A DNA stretch of 64,000 bases from Fontisphaera persica (GTDB lineage Bacteria > Verrucomicrobiota > Verrucomicrobiia > Limisphaerales > Fontisphaeraceae): positions 3,782,001 to 3,846,000 of the forward strand of contig NZ_CP116615.1 in NCBI RefSeq assembly GCF_024832785.1, in the 5' to 3' direction. Shown here piece by piece: positions 1-7,161 of this stretch. The position numbers and the translations under genes are program-made. The number at the start of each line of letters is the position of its first letter. Position 1 is the stretch's first letter. The notes below the pieces were generated by a model, which saw only the letters and a program-made list of their open reading frames with translations, did not search any database and was not told the origin of the DNA.

Positions 1-681
1 GAATGCGAGCAGTGCCACGAGGAAATCTACAAGGATTTCCAGACGGCGGCGCACGCGCGGCTGATGGCCAAGGGGCCGAATGCCCTGAACATGGGGTGCG
101 AGAGCTGCCACGGGCCGGGCAGTTTGCATGTGGAATCGGGCGGGGAGCGGCGGATGGCGAGCCACAATTTGACGCTGGAGGCGACGGTGGTGAGCGACCG
201 GCCGACGATTTTGAATCCGCGGAAATCGAGCGAGACGTGTTTCACCTGCCACCTGGACAAGCGGGGGGCGTTTCAGACGCCGCATCATCATCCGGTGCCG
301 GAGGGGCGGATGAGCTGCACGGACTGCCATGATCCGCACAAGGGGCCGGCGACGCGAGGCGGGGGCACGGCGCTGCTGGCGCAGAACGAGGCGTGCCTGA
401 AGTGCCATGAGACGCAGCGGGGGCCGTACGTGTTTGAGCATGCGGCGATGCGGGAGGGGTGCACGACGTGCCATGACCCGCACGGGACGGTGAATGCGAA
501 GATGCTGACGGCGCGGAATGCGAATTTGTGTTTGAAGTGTCATTTCCAGCAGGTGACCCCGGGCAAGATTCTGATTGGGGGAGTGGATCACAAGATCAGT
601 TTGCAGCAGGGCACGTGTTGGACCGCGGGATGTCATGAGGCGGTGCATGGCTCGCGGGTGAATCCGTCGTTGCGGTTTTAA
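1..681 (+). CDS. Multiheme c-type cytochrome, MtrA/DmsE-like (5' partial)
   Basis: The reading frame is open from base 1, so the start and signal peptide lie outside the window; 226 residues are visible. Seven CXXCH heme sites are seen (CEQCH at residues 2-6, then CESCH, CFTCH, CTDCH, CLKCH, CTTCH, CLKCH). Near the C-terminus there is a CWTAGCH, a CX4CH variant that may bind an eighth heme. Closely paired motifs with free histidines are typical of the doubled-CXXCH/DmsE-MtrA family, periplasmic heme wires that plug an outer-membrane barrel. The next gene, 18 bp downstream, encodes such a barrel, which supports a porin-cytochrome conduit. The total heme number is unknown because of truncation. 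Confidence 0.9.
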   Translation, partial: ECEQCHEEIYKDFQTAAHARLMAKGPNALNMGCESCHGPGSLHVESGGERRMASHNLTLEATVVSDRPTILNPRKSSETCFTCHLDKRGAFQTPHHHPVPEGRMSCTDCHDPHKGPATRGGGTALLAQNEACLKCHETQRGPYVFEHAAMREGCTTCHDPHGTVNAKMLTARNANLCLKCHFQQVTPGKILIGGVDHKISLQQGTCWTAGCHEAVHGSRVNPSLRF

Positions 682-699
682 CCTCCCGGAATACATCCC

Positions 700-2793
700 A
701 TGAAAACCACAAAGCTTTCCCGGGGCCGGTCAGTGAACACGCTGGGCTGGTTGTTGGTGTGCGGGGGTTTAACGGCGGCCTTGGGCGCCCAGGCCGCCGA
801 AGCCACCGCCGCCGCGGACGCCAAGTCGCTGGAGGAGAAGCTGGAGGCGTACAGCAACTGGATAGAGTTCTCCGCGGGGGGATTGACGCTGGATGGCAAT
901 CGCGGGGCCTTCCAGCAGCGGCAGCAGATACGCCGCCGGGTGTTTGGGGGGATGGAGGACTTCCATTATCAGCGGGATTTGGGGAAGAAGGTGACGCTGT
1001 TGATGGATGGGCGGGTGTTGTTTGACAATCAGGACTACAAGGCTCGGCTGGAGATTACCAAGGAGGACGTGGGCTTTTTGCGCGGCGGGCTGACGTATTA
1101 CCGGACGTGGGACGATGGGAGCGGCGGGTTTTTCCGGCCCACGGAGGGGTGGTACGATTTGTATGATGACGCGCTGGCGCTGGACCGGGGCGAGATTTGG
1201 GTGGAAGGCGGGCTGCGGTTGAAGAAGCTGCCGCATTTGACGTTGAAGTACACGCATCAGATGCGGGAGGGTTTGAAAAGCTCGACGTCGTGGGGGTATG
1301 TGCATCCTTACGGGTTGGGGCCGGTGCGGGGCATCGTGCCGTCGTTTTATGATATTGATGAGGAGCGGGACATCTGGCAGGCCGACTTGCGGCACACGGT
1401 GGGCAAGTTCACGCTGGGCGCCGGGGTGCGGTATGACCGGAGTGACCTGGACAATGCGCGCAAGATGCGGCAATGGCCGGGTGAGGCGGCGGACCGGCGG
1501 GTGACGCAGCGGGAGACGGTGCGGTCGGAGGCCTGGAGCGCGCATGCGTTTGTGGAGAGCCAGTTGCACAAGAAGCTGTTTTTCTCGACGGGTTACGGGT
1601 ACACGACGCTGGACAGCGACGTGGGAGGGAGCCGGATTTACGGCAACGATTATGATGTGCAGTTTGTGCCGGCGCTGGCGAGCGGGCTGGGCTTTTACGG
1701 GTTGAGCGGGGGTTCGCAGTTGAAGGACCACGTGGCCAATTTGAACCTGATGTACAACCCGTGGCCGAATTGGACGCTGGTGCCGTCCTTCCGGCTGCAG
1801 CGGACGGGGATGGACAGCGAGGCGTGGTATTTCCAGACCGGCGTGGGGCCGGTGACGCCGGTGAGCGCGCGGAGCGAGCGGGAGGTGCTGGATTTGGCGG
1901 AGCAGTTGGAGCTGCGTTACACGGGGTTGACGAACTGGGTGTTTTACGCCCGCGGGGAGTGGATGCAGGGCGAGGGCGACCTGACAGAGATTGGCGCGGC
2001 GTTTCCGCTGCCGGTGAATCATTATGTGGAGGACACGCGGTTTGGGCAGAAGTACACGGTGGGCGTGAACTGGTACGCCTCGCGGCGGGTGACGCTGGAT
2101 GCGCAGTATTATCGGAAGATGCGCTCGACGGACTATGAACACCTGGTGGACAGCACGGCGAATGATCCGCTGAGCGCCAACCGGTATCCGGGTTTCATTG
2201 CGGGGCAGGACTTCACGACGGACGATGTGAATGCGCGGTTGACGCTGCGGCCGCATCAGAAGGTGACGCTGGTAACGCGGTATGATTATCAGATTTCCAC
2301 GGTGGACACCAAGCCGGTGAACGAGGCGGGGCTGCCGGAGGTGGAGAGCGGAAGGATGACTTCGCATGTGTTGGCGCAGAACATCACCTACGTGCCGTGG
2401 TCGCGGCTGTATTTGCAGGGCGGGTTTAATGTGGTGTTCAGCAAGACGGAGACGCCGGCCAGCTCGTTCACGCAGGCGGTGCTGGAGGCGCGGAACAATT
2501 ACTGGAGCGCCAGCGCCACGGTGGGGTGGGTGGTGGACGACAAGACGGACCTGCAAACGACCTATTTCTACTACCGGGCGTTTGACAACTACAGCGACAA
2601 TTCGGCCTTTGGCGTGCCGTACGGCGCCAACGCCCGGGAACATGCGGTGACGGCGGGGTTGACGCGCCGGTTGCGCGACAACATCCGGCTGGCGTTGAAG
2701 TATGGGTTTTTCACGCATCGCGATGCGACGGCGGGGGGCCGGAATGACTTTGACGCGCACATGGTGTATTCGTCGCTGCAGATTCGGTTTTAA
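700..2793 (+). CDS. Outer-membrane beta-barrel protein, MtrB/PioB-like porin of a porin-cytochrome conduit
   Basis: The protein has 697 residues. The N-terminus has a signal peptide with the hydrophobic stretch LGWLLVCGGLTAALG and an AQA cleavage site. The rest alternates polar and aromatic residues in many short beta-strand-like stretches and ends in LQIRF, the terminal aromatic residue used by the BAM complex. Length matches the MtrB/PioB family (about 650-750 residues). The mature part lacks the N-terminal CXXC seen in Shewanella MtrB. Location directly after the multiheme cytochrome is the main functional clue: the barrel would shelter the cytochrome and let electrons cross the outer membrane. 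Family assignment is by fold-like features, length and context, not by a diagnostic motif. Confidence 0.75.
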   Translation: MKTTKLSRGRSVNTLGWLLVCGGLTAALGAQAAEATAAADAKSLEEKLEAYSNWIEFSAGGLTLDGNRGAFQQRQQIRRRVFGGMEDFHYQRDLGKKVTLLMDGRVLFDNQDYKARLEITKEDVGFLRGGLTYYRTWDDGSGGFFRPTEGWYDLYDDALALDRGEIWVEGGLRLKKLPHLTLKYTHQMREGLKSSTSWGYVHPYGLGPVRGIVPSFYDIDEERDIWQADLRHTVGKFTLGAGVRYDRSDLDNARKMRQWPGEAADRRVTQRETVRSEAWSAHAFVESQLHKKLFFSTGYGYTTLDSDVGGSRIYGNDYDVQFVPALASGLGFYGLSGGSQLKDHVANLNLMYNPWPNWTLVPSFRLQRTGMDSEAWYFQTGVGPVTPVSARSEREVLDLAEQLELRYTGLTNWVFYARGEWMQGEGDLTEIGAAFPLPVNHYVEDTRFGQKYTVGVNWYASRRVTLDAQYYRKMRSTDYEHLVDSTANDPLSANRYPGFIAGQDFTTDDVNARLTLRPHQKVTLVTRYDYQISTVDTKPVNEAGLPEVESGRMTSHVLAQNITYVPWSRLYLQGGFNVVFSKTETPASSFTQAVLEARNNYWSASATVGWVVDDKTDLQTTYFYYRAFDNYSDNSAFGVPYGANAREHAVTAGLTRRLRDNIRLALKYGFFTHRDATAGGRNDFDAHMVYSSLQIRF

Positions 2794-2875
2794 GCAGTGA
2801 CGCGGGGGGCATTTTAACCGAAAATGAAATAGAAAGCGCCCACAAGCGTCCAATGGATAGAGATTGAACACGACT

Positions 2876-3199
2876 ATGATCAAACACCTCGTCATCATCG
2901 GGGTCGTCGCGCTGGCGGCGGCCGGATTGCAAGCCCAGGATGCCAAAGCCATTTATGAGAAAGAGTGCGCCAAGTGCCACGGCTCGGATGGCAAGGGCGA
3001 CACCAAGATGGGCAAGAAACTGGGCGCCAAGGATTACACGGATCCGAAGGTGCAGGAAAAGATGAAGGATGAAGAGGCCTTCAAGGCCATCAAGGAGGGC
3101 TTGAAAGAAGGGGACAAAACCCTGATGAAGCCCACCGAGGGCCTGACGGATGACCAGATCAAGGCGCTGGTCAAATACATGCGCACGTTCAAGAAGTAA
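2876..3199 (+). CDS. Small monoheme cytochrome c
   Basis: A 107-residue periplasmic class I-type cytochrome c. The signal peptide (MIKHLVIIGVVALAAAGLQAQ) is followed by one heme site, CAKCH, in the context ECAKCHGSDGKGD. The sixth ligand is probably the methionine in TLMKPTEGL or one nearby. The C-terminal helix LTDDQIKALVKYMRTF is typical of the family. The ATG at 2876 is preferred over the in-frame TTG at 2864 because it places the positively charged N-region directly before the hydrophobic core. The mature protein is very lysine-rich. It probably shuttles electrons between the membrane and outer-membrane parts of this cluster. A terminator follows at 3261-3296. Confidence 0.9.
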   Translation: MIKHLVIIGVVALAAAGLQAQDAKAIYEKECAKCHGSDGKGDTKMGKKLGAKDYTDPKVQEKMKDEEAFKAIKEGLKEGDKTLMKPTEGLTDDQIKALVKYMRTFKK

Positions 3200-3260
3200 G
3201 TCGTCCGCCGCTTTGCGGCTCTGTCTTTACCGTGCCCCAAAGCGGGCCGGTGCACGAATC

Positions 3261-3296
3261 AGCCCGCCAGCGCCCCACGGTGGCTGGCGGGCTTTT
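3261..3296 (+). terminator. Intrinsic terminator after the monoheme cytochrome gene
   Basis: The 11-bp inverted repeat AGCCCGCCAGC / GCTGGCGGGCT (3261-3271 and 3283-3293) with an 11-nt loop runs directly into a T-tract. It lies 62 bp after the cytochrome stop and ahead of the NapC-like gene, so it may split the cytochrome cluster into two transcripts. Confidence 0.8.
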
Positions 3297-3359
3297 GCGT
3301 GCTTGTTGAGTGTGGCCCGAGTGGCGTAAGGTGAACGATGACAACTCCGGAAATGGCCT

Positions 3360-4841
3360 ATGGCTGAGCAACCCCAACGCGAAACGGCTCCCAATCCGCT
3401 GCTGCACCGCAACTGGCTGCTGGTGGCCGGGCTAATCATCATGGCGGGCAGTCTGTTTAGCTTTCTCATGCTGTTTGTCATGCACGGCATGAAGGGGGGC
3501 AGCAATGCGTATGTGGGGATACTGACGTTTTTTGTGGCGCCGGCGTTTTTGTTTTTGGGGCTGGGGCTGGCGGTGCTGGGGGTGTGGTGGCGGCGGCGGC
3601 AGATCATGAAGGGGGGCGGGCCGGCGCCGCGGCTGCAATTTGATTTGAGCATGGCGCGGGACCGGCGGGTGGTGCTGGTGGGCATTGGGGGGTTGCTGGC
3701 GTTTTTGTTGATTTCGGCGCTGGGCAGTTACCAGACGTATCACTTTACGGAGTCCACGGTGTTTTGCGGGCAGGCCTGCCATCAGGTGATGGAGCCGGAG
3801 ATGACGGCGTACCAGAACGGCCCCCATGCGCGGGTGAGCTGCACGGAGTGCCATATCGGGCCGGGGGCGGAGTGGTTTGTGAAGTCGAAGCTGAGCGGCA
3901 GCTACCAGGTGTATGCGACGCTGGCCAACAAATATCCGCGGCCGATTCCCACGCCCATCAAGGACTTGCGGCCGGCGCAGGAGACGTGCGAGCAATGCCA
4001 CTGGCCGGCGAAGTTTGTGGGCAACACGGACCGGCTCTACACGTATTATCTGGGGGATGAGACCAACACGGTGCATCACCTGCGGCTGTTGTTGAAGGTG
4101 GGCGGGGCGGACCCGACGCACGGGCCGGTGGGGGGCATTCACTGGCACATGAATGTGGGGCATATCGTGGAATATGTGCCGGCGGATGATTCGCGGATGG
4201 TAATTCCGTATGTGCGGCTGACCGACATGCAGGGGCGGGTGACGGAGTTTCATCTGCCCGGTTACACCAACAAGGTGGATAGGAGCCGGATGCGGCGGAT
4301 GGATTGCGTGGACTGCCACAACCGGCCGGCGCACATTTTCAAGGCGCCCAATGACGCGGTGAATCTGGCGATGTCTCTGGGGCAGATTGATCCGGGGCTG
4401 CCGTGGATCAAGACCAACGCCTTGTACATTCTCACCCAAAATTACCAGACGGCGGAGGAGGCCACCCAAAAGATCGCGCAGTTTATTCGCGCCAAGTATC
4501 CGGGGCATCCGAAGGCGGAGGCGGCGGTGGTGGCGCTGCAGGAGATTTACCGGCGCAACTTTTTCCCGGGGATGAAGGTGAACTGGCGGGCGTATCCCAA
4601 CCATATCGGGCACAAGGATTGGCCGGGGTGCACGCGGTGCCATGATGACAAGCATGTGAGCGCGGACGGGAAAAAGAAAATCGTGTTCAAGGATTGCAGC
4701 ATCTGCCACATCATCCTGGCCCAGGGCGATGGCGCCAAGTTGGAGCAGCTCAATGCGCGGGGCCAGCCGTTTGAGCATCCGGGGGATGAAATTCCCTCGG
4801 GTTACCAGTGTCATGAATGTCACAACGGCGGCCCGATGTAG
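3360..4841 (+). CDS. NapC/NirT-like membrane-anchored heptaheme cytochrome c
   Basis: The protein has 493 residues. Three hydrophobic helices lie at about 18-43, 52-80 and 103-124; ordinary NapC/NrfH proteins have one, so two are extra. The third leads into the NapC-like start TVFCGQACHQVMEPEMTAY, whose first heme site is CX3CH (CGQACH), followed by CTECH. Further sites are CEQCH, CVDCH, CTRCH, CSICH and CHECH, giving seven in all. NapC/NrfH family proteins oxidise menaquinol/ubiquinol and pass electrons to periplasmic multiheme partners. It is followed after 27 bp by the 11-heme/cytochrome b gene, probably in one operon. Confidence 0.88.
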   Translation: MAEQPQRETAPNPLLHRNWLLVAGLIIMAGSLFSFLMLFVMHGMKGGSNAYVGILTFFVAPAFLFLGLGLAVLGVWWRRRQIMKGGGPAPRLQFDLSMARDRRVVLVGIGGLLAFLLISALGSYQTYHFTESTVFCGQACHQVMEPEMTAYQNGPHARVSCTECHIGPGAEWFVKSKLSGSYQVYATLANKYPRPIPTPIKDLRPAQETCEQCHWPAKFVGNTDRLYTYYLGDETNTVHHLRLLLKVGGADPTHGPVGGIHWHMNVGHIVEYVPADDSRMVIPYVRLTDMQGRVTEFHLPGYTNKVDRSRMRRMDCVDCHNRPAHIFKAPNDAVNLAMSLGQIDPGLPWIKTNALYILTQNYQTAEEATQKIAQFIRAKYPGHPKAEAAVVALQEIYRRNFFPGMKVNWRAYPNHIGHKDWPGCTRCHDDKHVSADGKKKIVFKDCSICHIILAQGDGAKLEQLNARGQPFEHPGDEIPSGYQCHECHNGGPM

Positions 4842-4868
4842 CCGTCCGGAGAAGCAGCCGATTGGTTT

Positions 4869-7022
4869 ATGTCAGGATTCACATTTTGGCGCCGCGTGGC
4901 GGGCCTGGGGTTGGGCCTGGGGCTGGCCCTGGGCCAATTGAGCGCGGCCGAGACGCGGCCGGAAATCATCAGCAACGAGGACTGCCTGGACTGCCACGGC
5001 GAGGCGCAGGTGCGCAAGGTGAAGGGCAAGGAGGTGCCGCTGCCGGCGTTTCCCACCAATTTATTTTCGGCATCGGTGCATGCAAAAATCAATTGCGTGG
5101 ACTGCCATGTGGGGATTAAGGAGGCGGTGCACGACACTCCCCTGCCCCGCCCGCAATGCGCGCAGTGCCACCCGCCACAGACCAATCATGTCCAGGCGGC
5201 GGCGGAGTATGCCACGAGCATTCACGGGCTGAGCCATGTGCTGGGGTCCTCGGCGTCGGCCCACTGCTGGGACTGCCACGGGGCGCACGAGATTATCCCC
5301 ACCAAGCATCCCGGGTCGCCGGTGTACAAGCTGAACCTGGCGCGCACGTGCGCCAAATGCCATGACAACCCGGGGTTGACGCAGGAGTACCGGATGCGGT
5401 TTCCGCACGTGGCGGATGAGTATCAGGAGAGCATTCACGGGCGGGCGCTGCAATTGAAGGGGTTGATTGTGGCGCCCAGTTGCAATGACTGCCACGGCGT
5501 GCATGACATCAAGCGGACGGTGGACCGCAGCGCGCCCATCAACCCGGCCAACGTGGCCAAAACCTGCGGCAAATGCCACGTGAAGGTGGAGGAGATTTAC
5601 GAGCGGAGCGTGCACGGGCAGTTGCTGGCGAAGGGGGACAAGCGCGCGCCGTCGTGCAATGACTGCCATACGGCGCACACGATTGAGCCGCCGCACAGCG
5701 GGCACTTCAAGAGCATCAGCGACCGCATCTGCGGGCGGTGCCACGAGGACCGGCTGACGCATTACCGGGACACGTATCACGGCAAGGCCATGGCGCTGGG
5801 CAAGCCCAACACGGCGCCGGATGTGGCGGCGTGTTTTGACTGCCACGGGCACCACGATGTGCTGCCGGCCAGTCATCCGGACTCGCGGCTGAGCGCGTCC
5901 AACATTGTGCAGACGTGCGCGCAGTGTCATCCGGGGGCCACGGCGAGCTTTGCCAAATACATTCCGCACGCCAACCCGATGGACCGGGAGAATTATCCGG
6001 TGTTGCACGCGGTGTTTGTGGGGATGACGGGGCTGCTGCTGGCGGTGTTTGCGTTTTTCGGGGCGCACACGCTGTTGTGGCTGGTGCGCTCGGTGTATTT
6101 GTATCTGACCGACTCGAAAAAATTCCGCGAGGCCAAAATCCAGACCCAGCAGGGGGACGAATGGTTCACGCGGTTTGTGCCGTTTGAGCGGTTTTTGCAC
6201 GTGCTGGTGGTGAGCAGTTTTCTGCTGCTGGTCATCACGGGGATGCCGTTGAAGTTTTATTACACGGACTGGGCCCGGGCGATGTTCCACGTGATGGGCG
6301 GGCCGGATGTGGCGCGGATTTTGCACCGGTTTGGGGCAATCATCACCTTCCTGTACTTTGGGCTGCATCTGGCGGACCTGGCTTGGCACGCGTGGAGTCA
6401 TCGGCAGGCGGTGCGCGATCCGGCGACGGGCCGCGTGTCATGGAAGCGGCTGAAGGACGTGCTGATCAGCCCTGACAGCATGATTCCCACGCTGCAGGAC
6501 TGGCGGGACTTCATTGCGCACAACCGCTGGTTTTTTGGCAAGGGACCCAAGCCGCAGTTTGACCGGTGGACGTACTGGGAGCGGTTTGATTATTTTGCGG
6601 TGTTCTGGGGCGTGGCCATCATCGGCATGAGCGGTTTGATTATGTGGTTCCCGCAATTCTTCTCCCATTTCATGCCGGGGTGGATGATTAATGTGGCGCT
6701 GATTGTGCACTCGGACGAGGCGCTGCTGGCGGCGGGGTTCATATTCACCATTCACTTTTTCAACACGCATTTCCGGCTGGAGAAGTTCCCCATGGACACG
6801 GTCATTTTCTCCGGGCGCATTTCCAAGACGGAGATGCTGCACGAACGCCGCCGGTGGTATGACCGGCTGGTGGCCGAGGGGCGGCTGGATCAATTCCGCG
6901 TGAAGGACGAGTGGGCGCGCTGGCAGGTGATTGCGCGGGCCTTTGGGTATTTCTTCTTTGGGACGGGAGTGGTGCTGCTGCTGCTCATCATCTATGCGAT
7001 GACTTCGCGGTTGCTGCACTGA
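4869..7022 (+). CDS. Undecaheme cytochrome c fused to a membrane cytochrome b domain
   Basis: The protein has 717 residues. After a signal peptide (LGLGLGLALGQLSAAE) come eleven CXXCH sites: CLDCH, CVDCH, CAQCH, CWDCH, CAKCH, CNDCH, CGKCH, CNDCH, CGRCH, CFDCH and CAQCH, over about residues 35-355. The C-terminal half has about six membrane helices with paired histidines (FERFLH, RILHRFG, LIVHSDEALL, FTIHFFNTHF), matching di-heme cytochrome b/b561-type domains. One polypeptide therefore combines a likely quinone-reactive b-heme module and a periplasmic c-heme wire. GGAG lies about 16 bp before the ATG. It probably acts with the upstream NapC-like protein and the porin-cytochrome pair; direction of electron flow cannot be told from sequence. 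Confidence 0.88.
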   Translation: MSGFTFWRRVAGLGLGLGLALGQLSAAETRPEIISNEDCLDCHGEAQVRKVKGKEVPLPAFPTNLFSASVHAKINCVDCHVGIKEAVHDTPLPRPQCAQCHPPQTNHVQAAAEYATSIHGLSHVLGSSASAHCWDCHGAHEIIPTKHPGSPVYKLNLARTCAKCHDNPGLTQEYRMRFPHVADEYQESIHGRALQLKGLIVAPSCNDCHGVHDIKRTVDRSAPINPANVAKTCGKCHVKVEEIYERSVHGQLLAKGDKRAPSCNDCHTAHTIEPPHSGHFKSISDRICGRCHEDRLTHYRDTYHGKAMALGKPNTAPDVAACFDCHGHHDVLPASHPDSRLSASNIVQTCAQCHPGATASFAKYIPHANPMDRENYPVLHAVFVGMTGLLLAVFAFFGAHTLLWLVRSVYLYLTDSKKFREAKIQTQQGDEWFTRFVPFERFLHVLVVSSFLLLVITGMPLKFYYTDWARAMFHVMGGPDVARILHRFGAIITFLYFGLHLADLAWHAWSHRQAVRDPATGRVSWKRLKDVLISPDSMIPTLQDWRDFIAHNRWFFGKGPKPQFDRWTYWERFDYFAVFWGVAIIGMSGLIMWFPQFFSHFMPGWMINVALIVHSDEALLAAGFIFTIHFFNTHFRLEKFPMDTVIFSGRISKTEMLHERRRWYDRLVAEGRLDQFRVKDEWARWQVIARAFGYFFFGTGVVLLLLIIYAMTSRLLH

Positions 7023-7161
7023 GCCGGAGGCCGGGGGCGGCGCGCCCGGCGCGAAGGGAAGGGCCGGGGTGGAAGTTGCCGGCGCGGCGGGGCGCCACCG
7101 TGCGTGGGCGCGGTGAATAATCCGGCGTGGCCCCGCATCCAAGGGAGAAACACGACTTCCT

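Noticed and set aside
769-2952. A 727-codon minus-strand open frame across the porin gene
   Set aside because: It is an antisense shadow of a high-GC gene: rich in Arg/His/Pro, no family motifs, and the plus-strand frame has a signal peptide and barrel features. Similar long shadows over 28697-31951, 48176-49060, 50887-52950 and 54909-56366 were dropped for the same reason.
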